Assembly (NCBI GenBank): GCA_001786015.1 | Contig: MFVH01000001.1 | Location: forward strand, 1 to 41,427 | Direction: 5' to 3' | Length of the DNA: 41,427 nt | DNA from: Candidatus Nomurabacteria bacterium RIFCSPLOWO2_01_FULL_46_18 | Lineage (GTDB): Bacteria; Patescibacteriota; Minisyncoccia; Phycocordibacterales; UBA9973 | Shown here: positions 25,581-33,481 of the stretch, piece after piece | How positions within the stretch are numbered: position 1 is the stretch's first letter | Layout of the letters: every line of letters begins with the position of its first letter | Position numbers and translations under genes: made by a program | Notes under the pieces: generated by a model | What the model saw: only the letters and a program-made list of their open reading frames with translations | The model's database searches: none | What the model was told of the DNA's origin: nothing

Positions 25581-25927
25581 GTTTTTATCTTTTTAATCAA
25601 GCCCCCTAGCATCCTTGAAATTTCTATTGATGAAGAGCTAATTTTTTCGAATTCATTTTTCGAAATGTAATTTAGGTCCAAGGCAAGATAAAGCATTGAT
25701 CTAACTTCTCCGCATGAACCCTTCGAAATGAACAAGAATTTTCTGAATTCCTTATTACCCATTCTTTCAAATCCCTCGGCTACGTTGTTCATCACTGATA
25801 CGGCCGCTCTCTGTATTTGGTCTCTAAACCCGAAGTCCCTGCTTTGGCCAAAAATTTTATAGCACAACAAGCTTAGTTCTCGCGCCCTTTGCCATATTTG
25901 TATATCCTCGAACTTCTCTATCTTCAT
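25577..25927 (-). CDS. Four-helix-bundle (S23/23S rRNA-intervening-sequence-type) protein
   Basis: 116 residues. FEDIQIWQRARELSLLCYKI, FRDQIQRAAVSVMNNVAEGFER and FRKFLFISKGSCGEVRSMLYLAL are the family hallmarks. Relatives form homopentamers, occur in 23S rRNA intervening sequences, and the DGR accessory protein Avd belongs to the same fold. It has no evident role in secretion and interrupts the T4SS operon between the large secreted protein and VirB6. Flanking inverted AAAGTTAAAAG arrays suggest that it arrived as a small mobile cassette. Confidence 0.85.
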   Translation of the reverse strand: MKIEKFEDIQIWQRARELSLLCYKIFGQSRDFGFRDQIQRAAVSVMNNVAEGFERMGNKEFRKFLFISKGSCGEVRSMLYLALDLNYISKNEFEKISSSSIEISRMLGGLIKKIKT

Positions 25928-25967
25928 ACTTTTAACTTTTCCCTTTTAACTTTTAACCTTTAACTTT
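25928..25967 (-). repeat. Right arm of inverted repeat around the S23-like gene
   Basis: On the minus strand this reads AAAAAAGTTAAAGGTTAAAAG and ends GTTAAAAG, with imperfect 7-9 nt units. It is the inverted partner of 25541-25570 and ends at the gene's start codon. Confidence 0.6.
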
Positions 25968-25968
25968 T

Positions 25969-28296
25969 TTATAAGCATGCTCCCGCCCCACAACCATCAC
26001 CCGGCGGCGGCTCTTCTCCCGTCAAATCATCTCCCGTGTCATTCGGCGGCGGCGGCGGTTCAATGATTTTTATTTCTCCCGGAATGTTTCCTTTGTAATC
26101 TATTGTGTAAGAACGGAAGATAGTATTGCAGCTTAACTTAATGTCAAAGTTGAGATCTCTTGTACCGCTTAACCTAACCTTTACTTTTGTATTCAGGAGC
26201 GGTATCTCCGGATAAGTGGGACTTTTGTTGATAAACATCTCATGTGTATACCCCCCGGCAATTGGTAGAATGCAAAACTGTTCTGCTTCCGAGCCGGTGG
26301 TGCCGATGCGGAAGCTTGACCTCCCGTCCGGATCACTCCACTCGCCCGCCGGAATATTCCAGCCATTGCTTACCCTCTCGGTCGCGCAGCGATTCACCAT
26401 TTTATTCAAGCTTGCCAATTTGTCTTTGAGCGCGTCGAGTTGCGCCTTGCTTTCCTCAAGAGTGTCCGGATTGGAAATCTGGTAGAGGATTAAGTTGTAT
26501 TGTTTTTTAATTTTAATCAGATCTTTTTCCGCTGGTGTGTCGGACGTTGGTTGAGTGGTAAAAGCGCTTAAGGCGCCAGCAATAGCCTCGAGTCGAGCGA
26601 GTGCTTGAGCCTTGAACCTTTTACTGTCGGTAATTTCTATTATCTGCTGATCAAACATTTCTGTCTCGTCAATTGCATCCAAGAACAATATCGAGCTTGG
26701 GAGCGTTTGCATAATCTTTGTTCTTACCCAGTCCTTAAAGAAGCTCGCCGCGAACTGGAGTTCTTTTAATATCAGAGTTGCCGCGGCGGATTTTTTTGAA
26801 TTTTCGTCCCCTACTTTCTCTTGGATTTTTACGCTGGCTCTACTCATTTCATCATTTAATCTCCCTTCCCATCCGTAGTTGGGGCCCGGTAGGCATAGAT
26901 CAAGTTGTCTTACCCTCGGCCAAATTGCGGAGAGCATTTGAATCGCGCCGTAGTTTGTCGAATTTGGGTTATCGAGCAGAGCAAGCTCAGCTTTGGTGTC
27001 GGTAATTCCCCTTTGCACATCATCCTTGAATTCTTGAAGTATAATTTCCTGATCCGGACCAGAGAAAATATCTCTATTTGGATTGTCGTCGGGACTCCCC
27101 AGGGTGTTGCCCAGATAGTCCCAGTTATCCTCATTTTCCGGCAGAGCGTTTCTTTTACTTGCAAGGGCATTGAGGCCACCACCTGGATTCACAAGTTTAT
27201 TTAAGAGTGCATCGAAAATCGCCGAAAGGCTTCCGCCGAGTGCGGCACCCAGTTCGGTTTGGGAAAAGTTTGAGCCCAGAGCGCGAGTAACTTGGCTCGC
27301 TGCTACATAACCTGGAGTTGTGTTTGCCCACCCACCCGTGCAGGTATTTTGATTTGTCCAGGCAACTTGGGCAATTCCTTTTCGTGAATTATATGCCGAT
27401 TGATCCAGAAAGTATTTCGGGTCAACAGTAGTTTCCTGAACATACAAACCGCTCGCGGGATCTTTTCGTGAAACTGTTGTTTTGTAGTTGTCAGCGATCG
27501 GAGGGTCTTCATCAAATTCGAAAGTAGGCGGATTGTATGGATTTTGGACTAAGCTAGGATTTGAACGGCAGACTTGCGGGGAGAGAAAACCCTGGCCTTG
27601 CTGTAATAGGTCCTGCACTTTGCCTATCTCATTATTGGGAGTTGGGCCGGCATCAATTCTTCTTGCTAGCTCCTCGTTCGCGAGCATCTGGAATCCGATG
27701 GCGTTGTTTTGCGGATACTGGGTATGCAAAAATAATCCATTCCATCCGCCGATGTTGAAATTGTTGCGGTAGTTTGAAAGATACGCTTCATCTCGTATCA
27801 CGTTGCTCAAGCTGTAAGCGGCATTGACATCAAGCTGGCGCTTATATGCGTCAATAAAATTTAGAGAGACTTGCCGGCCGTAAGGGAACCGAAGCGGGTC
27901 GCGGCCGAAAATGTCAACCAAATTTCTGATTTCAAATTTGGTAATGTCTCGGAAGAAGGAATCAGGATTTTCCAGGAAGAGCGGTTTACCGTGAAAACCG
28001 CTATTAATCCAGTTTACCGTTCCCTTAGTCAGTTCAGTCAAGGCTTTTCTTGCCACCGATTTTGCAATCTGGTTTAGCACAAACCTCAATTCGTTTTTAA
28101 CCGTAATCTTTTTTTCGTAGAGATCTACCGCTGCGGATATAGCCGTCTTAATTTCAGTAATAATATCAACGACTATATCGCCAAATCCCAAAAAGGCATG
28201 AGCTTTTTTGGGGGCAATGAATAAAGGTGAAGCTATTATGGCAATTAGAACCAATGTTGTAATAACTTTTTGAATTTTTTGGTTTTTAAAAAACAT
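25969..28296 (-). CDS. Large secreted protein of the T4SS-like operon
   Basis: 775 residues with a signal peptide (about 1-34, ending KKAHA). Long helical stretches dominate; a central helical part (KTELALLDNPNSTNYGAIQML) and a C-terminal beta-rich domain (about 640-745) follow. The extreme C-terminus is Pro-rich with a cysteine pair (CGAGACL). No enzyme motif. Position directly upstream of VirB6 in the operon suggests a structural or surface part of the apparatus, possibly in place of VirB5-like proteins. Not recognised by name. Confidence 0.65.
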   Translation of the reverse strand: MFFKNQKIQKVITTLVLIAIIASPLFIAPKKAHAFLGFGDIVVDIITEIKTAISAAVDLYEKKITVKNELRFVLNQIAKSVARKALTELTKGTVNWINSGFHGKPLFLENPDSFFRDITKFEIRNLVDIFGRDPLRFPYGRQVSLNFIDAYKRQLDVNAAYSLSNVIRDEAYLSNYRNNFNIGGWNGLFLHTQYPQNNAIGFQMLANEELARRIDAGPTPNNEIGKVQDLLQQGQGFLSPQVCRSNPSLVQNPYNPPTFEFDEDPPIADNYKTTVSRKDPASGLYVQETTVDPKYFLDQSAYNSRKGIAQVAWTNQNTCTGGWANTTPGYVAASQVTRALGSNFSQTELGAALGGSLSAIFDALLNKLVNPGGGLNALASKRNALPENEDNWDYLGNTLGSPDDNPNRDIFSGPDQEIILQEFKDDVQRGITDTKAELALLDNPNSTNYGAIQMLSAIWPRVRQLDLCLPGPNYGWEGRLNDEMSRASVKIQEKVGDENSKKSAAATLILKELQFAASFFKDWVRTKIMQTLPSSILFLDAIDETEMFDQQIIEITDSKRFKAQALARLEAIAGALSAFTTQPTSDTPAEKDLIKIKKQYNLILYQISNPDTLEESKAQLDALKDKLASLNKMVNRCATERVSNGWNIPAGEWSDPDGRSSFRIGTTGSEAEQFCILPIAGGYTHEMFINKSPTYPEIPLLNTKVKVRLSGTRDLNFDIKLSCNTIFRSYTIDYKGNIPGEIKIIEPPPPPNDTGDDLTGEEPPPGDGCGAGACL

Positions 28297-28307
28297 TTCT
28301 GTTTAAA

Positions 28308-29219
28308 TTATTGAAACTTGTTCTCAATTTCCTTCAGTTCATTTATAATCGACACATCCAAAGCGTCCAGATTTTCAACATATTGATTTATCGCGCCAAT
28401 TGTCGTGATCGGGTCACTATCGAAAGCTCTTATATCGCTCAAGTTCTCCATTACTCTTTGTAGGGCGTTGGTGATATCCAAATGGAGTGTGGCGATACTC
28501 GACGGCACATTTATTTTTGTCATCCCCTCGACCATTTCTCCTAAATTTTTGATAACCGGATCAAGCTCTATCAAAATATTCGCATCCGGATCTTCTCCTT
28601 CGCTTATAAATTTTTGCAAAGTATTGGCAACCTCTTCATCGAATGGATATTTATTTTGAAAAATAATGTCTGTGTCGTCGCTGTATTTTTTATATGTCGC
28701 CAGGCTGTTGTCGTTCGTTACTTTCAGATCTGTCATTGTAAAAACTTTCCTCTGCACCGGGTTTTGGATCTGTAAAGTGAGAGAGTCGGTGATTTGTTGC
28801 ACCGTATTGTCGTCAATTTCGCCGGCTTGGTTTAGCGCCACGACAGTGGAGAAAAGTTCCCGGGCGAATTTGTCCGTCTGCGTCAAGTTTTCATCGTCGG
28901 TATAAGATATTTCCTCGCCGGATTCCGCATTTGCCATTCGCTCGGCTTTTAATTTCGCGATTTCTTCGCGGTCGGAGACGCCGTCGTCATTAGTGTCTCT
29001 TTTGGTCGGGTCGGTGCCCCACAAACCTTCCTCCCAATCTAAAATTCCATCCTTGTCCGTGTCTCGACTTAGAATATCGCTCAAAATTTCATTCCCGGAG
29101 ACGAGTCCGGCACTGGCCGTCTCCTCATTCGTCCACTGTGATTTCGTTTTTATGAAAAAAATGGAAACAAGAAAAACAACCGCAAGAGCGACTAGGATGA
29201 CTCTTTTGTTTTTTAACAA
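28308..29219 (-). CDS. Membrane-anchored EF-hand/thrombospondin type 3-like calcium-binding protein
   Basis: 303 residues from TTG 29219. One anchor helix (about 7-26) is followed by two Ca-binding repeats, DTDKDGILDWEE and DTNDDGVSDREE, of the thrombospondin type 3 / EF-hand kind. The rest is helical, acidic. It is the first gene of the T4SS-like operon. No ATG precedes the anchor: the start is TTG, or ATT at 29229-29231, 9 nt after a TATAAT box. Probably a surface protein whose fold depends on calcium. Confidence 0.7.
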   Translation of the reverse strand: MLKNKRVILVALAVVFLVSIFFIKTKSQWTNEETASAGLVSGNEILSDILSRDTDKDGILDWEEGLWGTDPTKRDTNDDGVSDREEIAKLKAERMANAESGEEISYTDDENLTQTDKFARELFSTVVALNQAGEIDDNTVQQITDSLTLQIQNPVQRKVFTMTDLKVTNDNSLATYKKYSDDTDIIFQNKYPFDEEVANTLQKFISEGEDPDANILIELDPVIKNLGEMVEGMTKINVPSSIATLHLDITNALQRVMENLSDIRAFDSDPITTIGAINQYVENLDALDVSIINELKEIENKFQ

Positions 29220-29240
29220 AAATTCTTTAATTGTATGTTT

Positions 29241-29246
29241 ATTATA
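29241..29246 (-). promoter_or_regulatory. -10 box of the T4SS-like operon
   Basis: Minus-strand TATAAT, 21 nt before TTG 29219 and 9 nt before ATT 29231. No good -35. Only promoter seen before the eleven-gene operon. Confidence 0.45.
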
Positions 29247-29254
29247 CCCTAGAA

Positions 29255-29282
29255 TAGGTTCTAGGTGCTAGGTTTTAGTTGC
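29255..29282 (+). repeat. Four 7-nt tandem units at the ksgA 3' end
   Basis: TAGGTTC, TAGGTGC, TAGGTTT and TAGTTGC in succession, running over the ksgA stop. The same unit makes a four-copy array inside ksgA at 29756-29783. Confidence 0.65.
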
Positions 29283-30063
29283 TAACCAGCCCAATCCAGT
29301 CATCGAGGGTCAGATCTTCGGCTCTTTTGTCGGAATATTTCGCCAAAACCGCATCCGGAATGACATTTTTTAAGTTGCCAGCAAGTTTTTTACGCTTATG
29401 AGCAAAGCCTTTTTTGACAATCTGCCAGAATTTTTCCTCATTTATATCATTTCTATTAAAAAACTCGCGAGAAATGTTCTTAATCGCGATAATTGCGCTG
29501 TCTACTTTCGGCTCTGGGGAAAAATATCGTCTTGGCACCCTATCGATCACCTTTGGCTCACCGTAAGCCTTGACCGAAATTGAGAGAATGCTTTCTTTAT
29601 TTACCCCGACCTTGCGTCGGGGCCCATAACCCATTATCCTTTCTGCCACTTCTTTCTGAACCAAGAGTACCATTCTCTCGGGCTGTACACTGCTAGACAA
29701 AAACTTTTTCAAAATCGCGCCAGTGATGTTGTATGGAATGTTTGAGATTAGCTTATAGGTTCTAGGTTCTAGGTTGTAGGTTTTAAAGTCAAAATTTAAG
29801 ATATCATCTTCAATTAATTTTAATTTTCCACTTTTTATTTCATTTTGAAATTTTTCTTGCAAGTACTGAACTAATTCTTTATCTTTTTCTACAGCTAAAA
29901 CCTGACAGCCAAAAGCTAAAAGCTGTTTAGTTAGCGCTCCTCTCCCCGGCCCGATCTCCAAAATAACGTCATCACTCGAAACTTGTCCCGCTTGAATTAT
30001 TTTTCGAAGCGCGTCTTTGGATTTGAGAAAATGTTGACCTAAAGATTTTCTTGGTTTCATCAT
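29275..30063 (-). CDS. ksgA: 16S rRNA dimethyladenosine transferase KsgA
   Basis: 262 residues. PRKSLGQHFL start, SAM-binding EIGPGRGALTKQLL and the catalytic NIPYNITGAI motif are clear, with the C-terminal helical domain. It dimethylates two adenines near the 16S 3' end. The start overlaps the helicase stop (ATGA), so translation is coupled. Two repeat insertions sit in frame: a 7-nt tandem (coding TYNLEPRTYK) just before the catalytic motif, and a hairpin coding GPRRKVGV (29604-29622). Both lie in surface loops by motif position. Confidence 0.94.
   Translation of the reverse strand: MMKPRKSLGQHFLKSKDALRKIIQAGQVSSDDVILEIGPGRGALTKQLLAFGCQVLAVEKDKELVQYLQEKFQNEIKSGKLKLIEDDILNFDFKTYNLEPRTYKLISNIPYNITGAILKKFLSSSVQPERMVLLVQKEVAERIMGYGPRRKVGVNKESILSISVKAYGEPKVIDRVPRRYFSPEPKVDSAIIAIKNISREFFNRNDINEEKFWQIVKKGFAHKRKKLAGNLKNVIPDAVLAKYSDKRAEDLTLDDWIGLVSN
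29604..29622 (-). repeat. In-frame hairpin inside ksgA
   Basis: CCCCGAC, 5-nt loop, GTCGGGG: a perfect 7-bp stem within the coding frame. Confidence 0.5.
29756..29783 (-). repeat. In-frame 7-nt tandem array inside ksgA
   Basis: TAGGTTC, TAGGTTC, TAGGTTG, TAGGTTT (plus-strand). Minus-strand reading gives about ten residues (TYNLEPRTYK) directly before the catalytic NIPY segment. Confidence 0.65.
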
Positions 30064-32126
30064 ATTTCAATCATTTTTATTTTTTCTCCATTTTCCATTT
30101 CCAATAAATTTTCCGGGATGTCCGAAATAAATTGAGATGGGATATTTATTCCCCGCGAACCGAAGATCGTGCGCGAATTCGCGTAGGATAAAAATAATTT
30201 TTCCTTGGCGCGAGTGAGGGCCACGTAGAAAAGCCGCCGCTCTTCTTCCTTCGGGTCGCCGAAGCTTCCAGCGTAGGCGCCTTCTCCACTTCTTGCATGT
30301 GGAAATAATCCTTCCTCCAGCCCAACCACGAAAATATATTTAAACTCGAGCCCCTTCGCCGCGTGCACTGTCATTAATTTCACCCCGTTCTTTTTCTCTT
30401 TTTTATTTTCAGTGATCATGAGAGAATCTTGATCTGATGCCAGTGCCGCGTCTTCCAGCAATTTCTCAACCCCCAAGGAGTCTCCTTGGGGGTCGTATTT
30501 GAGCGCCAAAGTCGCCAATTCCTTAATGTTTTCAAGCCTTTCTTGGTCTTCCTCATCTCCTTCCAGAAGCTCGTTTTCAATGCCGGATTTTTTAACCGTA
30601 AACTTTATTACCTCCGAAACTTTTTCTGTTTCTATTTTTTTTCTTATTTCCGCGAGCAATTTGTAAAAATTTTCAATTTTTATTTTTACGTTTGTCGACA
30701 AGGTTTCTGGTATCCTTGCCCCGCCCGTTTCAGGGCGTGGTGAAGCAAAAATTTTAATCAATGTCGCCTTGCCAATCCCCCGCCTCGGGAAATTGATAAT
30801 TCTTTTTATATCGGAGAGGCTTTCCGGATTGAGCGCGGCGCGGAGATAGGCGAGCGTGTCTTTAATTTCTTTTCTTTCGAAAAATTTTGTTCCGAGAACC
30901 TGATATGGAATATTGTATCGGAGCATCGCCTCCTCCAACGCGCGCGACTGAAAGTTCGCGCGATATAGTACTGCTATATCAGAGAAGATATTCTCTCGAA
31001 AGGCACAGATATTTTTCTGCTGAAAAATTCCTCGTGCTCGCGCCGTCGCGCTCCCAAGGCTTTTCTCAAGAACATCTTCTCTTTTCTCGGGAGGACTAAG
31101 GAGAGATAAAATTTTCGTCGCCACGAAATCCGCTTCGTCGGTTTCATCGAGTGCGCCATAGAGCGCGATCTTCTCCCCCGCCTCTTTTCTGGTGAATAAA
31201 TTTTTCTCCGGCCGGAATTTATTTTTTTTGATCACCACATTGGCGGCGTCCAGAATATTCCCGCTCGAGCGGTAATTCTCTTCGAGCAAAATTATTTTCG
31301 CCTCCGGATAATCTTTCTCGAAGCTCAAAATATTTTTCAGGTTCGCTCCACGCCAGGAATAAATGTTCTGGTCAGCGTCGCCAACCACGCAAATATTCTT
31401 CCCCTCTCCGGTGAGGAGTCGCGACATTAAATATTGCACTTCGTTGGTGTCCTGATATTCGTCAATGTGGACGTAGTGCCATTTCTCCCTGTAAAAATTT
31501 CTGATTCTTTCTTTTTCCTTGAGAAGTTTTACCGATTTTAGAAGTAAGTCGTCGAAATCCAGTGAATTTTCTCGAGCTTTTTTCCTCTCATAAATGGGCC
31601 AGACTTGGGCCACGATTCTCGCAATCTGGCCCCCTCCATAAGTGTTTAATCGCTCTCGATAGCCCTCCGCGTCGGTAAATTTCCCCTTTTCCCAGCTGAT
31701 TATATTTCTTACCTTCCTTGGATCGGTTTCAATGTCCAGTTCTTTTAGGATTTCTTTTATAAAAGAGGAAGAATCGTTCTCATCCAGGATCGCAAAATGC
31801 CGGTTGAGGCCCAGGGCCCCCGCGTTTTCTTTGATAATGTGTACCCCGAGCGAATGAAAAGTGCTGACAAACGGAATAGTATTTTGTCCTTGGGCGTTTT
31901 TCCCAATTTCCGCGACAATCCGGTCGCGCATTTCCTTGGCCGCTTTATTGGTGAAAGTAACAGCCAAAATTTTATCCGGCTCTACTCCTTCTTTGATCAA
32001 ATTCACTATCCGGTGGGTTATCGTTTTGGTCTTCCCCGCCCCCGCCCCGGCGATAATAAGAAGCGGCCCCTCCTTATGAACCGCCGCCTCTTTTTGCTTA
32101 TCATTTAAGTCTTCTAAATGTTTCAC
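30060..32126 (-). CDS. UvrD/PcrA-type superfamily 1 DNA helicase
   Basis: 688 residues from a GTG start 6 nt after a TATAGT box. Walker A AGAGAGKTKTI at 26-36, motif II VHIDEYQDTN, motif III GDADQNIYSWRGA, motif IV ENYRSSGNIL, motif V MTVHAAKGLEFKYIFV and VALTRAKEKLFLSYA are all present. It unwinds DNA 3'-5' in repair and in clearing replication forks. A perfect 23-nt palindrome is inserted in frame near residue 550 (DPQGDSLGVE). It precedes ksgA with ATGA overlap. UvrD versus PcrA cannot be decided. Confidence 0.93.
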   Translation of the reverse strand: MKHLEDLNDKQKEAAVHKEGPLLIIAGAGAGKTKTITHRIVNLIKEGVEPDKILAVTFTNKAAKEMRDRIVAEIGKNAQGQNTIPFVSTFHSLGVHIIKENAGALGLNRHFAILDENDSSSFIKEILKELDIETDPRKVRNIISWEKGKFTDAEGYRERLNTYGGGQIARIVAQVWPIYERKKARENSLDFDDLLLKSVKLLKEKERIRNFYREKWHYVHIDEYQDTNEVQYLMSRLLTGEGKNICVVGDADQNIYSWRGANLKNILSFEKDYPEAKIILLEENYRSSGNILDAANVVIKKNKFRPEKNLFTRKEAGEKIALYGALDETDEADFVATKILSLLSPPEKREDVLEKSLGSATARARGIFQQKNICAFRENIFSDIAVLYRANFQSRALEEAMLRYNIPYQVLGTKFFERKEIKDTLAYLRAALNPESLSDIKRIINFPRRGIGKATLIKIFASPRPETGGARIPETLSTNVKIKIENFYKLLAEIRKKIETEKVSEVIKFTVKKSGIENELLEGDEEDQERLENIKELATLALKYDPQGDSLGVEKLLEDAALASDQDSLMITENKKEKKNGVKLMTVHAAKGLEFKYIFVVGLEEGLFPHARSGEGAYAGSFGDPKEEERRLFYVALTRAKEKLFLSYANSRTIFGSRGINIPSQFISDIPENLLEMENGEKIKMIEI
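30470..30492 (-). repeat. Perfect 11-bp palindrome inside the helicase gene
   Basis: CCCCCAAGGAG, one T, then CTCCTTGGGGG. It keeps the reading frame and codes for DPQGDSLGV in a linker of the 2B region. Confidence 0.65.
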
Positions 32127-32132
32127 TCAGCC

Positions 32133-32138
32133 ACTATA
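32133..32138 (-). promoter_or_regulatory. -10 box of the helicase-ksgA operon
   Basis: Minus-strand TATAGT, 6 nt before the GTG start at 32126. -35 weak. Confidence 0.45.
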
Positions 32139-32422
32139 ACACAATATATTTAGTAATAACCTCGTTAATTCCCCACTAAATTCTTTTCCACACCCCGATT
32201 GACTTAAGGACGGTTTTGGGCTACCCTGGGAGGAATACTGGATAGGAGTACGGAATGAAATGACTGAGCGACAGAATGATTGTAACCATCGTGAGAGCCT
32301 TATATTTACAGTACAATTTGGTCGTCCTGTAATTCTAAGCCCCCGCCAGAGGCGGGTAAATAAAAAGGGCTTAATGGGAACTCTCGTGATACCGTTTTTG
32401 TCTTATAAAACCTCCAAGTAAA
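32139..32422 (+). other. Structured leader region before the M23 peptidase gene
   Basis: About 280 bp with no convincing gene. Two hairpins are visible: TTACAG/CTGTAA (32306-32332) and a nested one with CCCGCC-AGA-GGCGGG (32342-32356) closed by AAGCC/GGCTT (32337-32372). A weak promoter may start it (TTGACT at 32199-32204). A 53-codon frame (32260-32421) is not protein-like. Wall hydrolase genes in other bacteria often have riboswitches (ydaO/c-di-AMP), but that consensus was not seen. Could be a regulatory RNA or a repeat. Confidence 0.4.
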
Positions 32423-32470
32423 ATAAGCAAAATACTCTCTTTCTTTCTGGCTTTTTCCCTTTCTTTTGGG

Positions 32471-33481
32471 GTGGCTATGCCCGTTTTTGCCGGTATTCTT
32501 TCTTTTCTTGGCAATCAGGTTGCGGCGAACAATCCGGAGACCATTTATGGAGTCATGGAGGACACCAATTCCCAAACAATGGCCTTACTGGAGGCCGGTT
32601 TTTCTGCCGATTCAGTCTTTGGGGGCGGAAAAAGTGAAAAAAATGAGGCCAAAATCGATGAAAATGTGGACGCGCATATCTCTGGGAACGCTCTTCTGCC
32701 GCAAACGACTTCAACGGCGAGCACCGGAAGCGCCGTCGGAGGAGCCCTATCCTTTGATGATGTGAGTGTTTATGTAGTTCGTGCCGGGGACACCGTAGGA
32801 CAAATTGCGGAGATGTTTGATGTTTCCACGGATACAATTCTCTCTGCCAATGACCTCCCGAAGGGAGCCAAGCTCAAGGTGGGAGACATCCTCCTGGTTC
32901 TTCCCTTCTCCGGAGTGGAACATACGGTAAAAAATGGAGAGACGCTTCAAGGTATTGCTAATTTGTACAAAGTGGGTATCGACGACATCCTTCTTTCAAA
33001 CGACATTGAGTCGGGCGCCAAACTCACAATCGGAGAGAAACTTATGATCCCGGGCGCAAATATTCCGAATGCCCCAAAAAAGGTGAGTACGGGCGTTGCC
33101 TGGGGGGGAACTTCACAAACAGCCCTCAAAGACGCAAGCGGGTATTTTATCAACCCTCTTCCCGGGGCAAGAAGAATGCGCGGGATTACCGCTACGCATC
33201 GCGGGGTTGACCTTGCCAAGCCCACCGGCACTCCGATCTATGCCGCCGCGGCTGGGGTGGTAACGTTCGCAAGGGGTGGCTGGAATGGCGGATATGGAGT
33301 TCTTACCATCGTCTCGCATTCTAATGGAACTCAAACTTTGTACGCGCATCAATCGAGGTTGAGTACCTCGGTCGGCGCGCAAGTCTCTCAGGGCGAAACT
33401 ATTGGCTATGTCGGTTCCACTGGCCGCTCGACTGGGCCGCATCTACACTTTGAAGTTAAAGGAGCCAAAAATCCTTTCTAG
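32471..33481 (+). CDS. LysM-M23 family peptidoglycan hydrolase
   Basis: 336 residues from GTG 32471. Two LysM domains (about 97-142 and 146-192; VRAGDTVGQIAEMFDVS, VKNGETLQGIANLYKV) bind glycan; the C-terminal M23 metallopeptidase has HRGVDLAKPTGTPIYAAAAG and GPHLHFEV zinc-ligand motifs and cuts peptide cross-links. The frame is open upstream and encodes an obvious signal peptide (ISKILSFFLAFSLSFGVAMPVFAG) that starts before the GTG; the likely true start is ATA at 32423 (352 residues), since no ATG/GTG/TTG lies there. It ends 0 bp from the convergent ZIP stop. Confidence 0.9.
   Translation: MAMPVFAGILSFLGNQVAANNPETIYGVMEDTNSQTMALLEAGFSADSVFGGGKSEKNEAKIDENVDAHISGNALLPQTTSTASTGSAVGGALSFDDVSVYVVRAGDTVGQIAEMFDVSTDTILSANDLPKGAKLKVGDILLVLPFSGVEHTVKNGETLQGIANLYKVGIDDILLSNDIESGAKLTIGEKLMIPGANIPNAPKKVSTGVAWGGTSQTALKDASGYFINPLPGARRMRGITATHRGVDLAKPTGTPIYAAAAGVVTFARGGWNGGYGVLTIVSHSNGTQTLYAHQSRLSTSVGAQVSQGETIGYVGSTGRSTGPHLHFEVKGAKNPF

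Noticed and set aside
25928..25967. Short AT repeats as a CRISPR array
   Set aside because: Units are only 7-10 nt and there are no spacers of uniform length; no cas genes in the window.
32260..32421. A 53-codon open frame before the M23 peptidase
   Set aside because: No protein-like pattern; it runs through both hairpins, so it is more likely part of a leader RNA.
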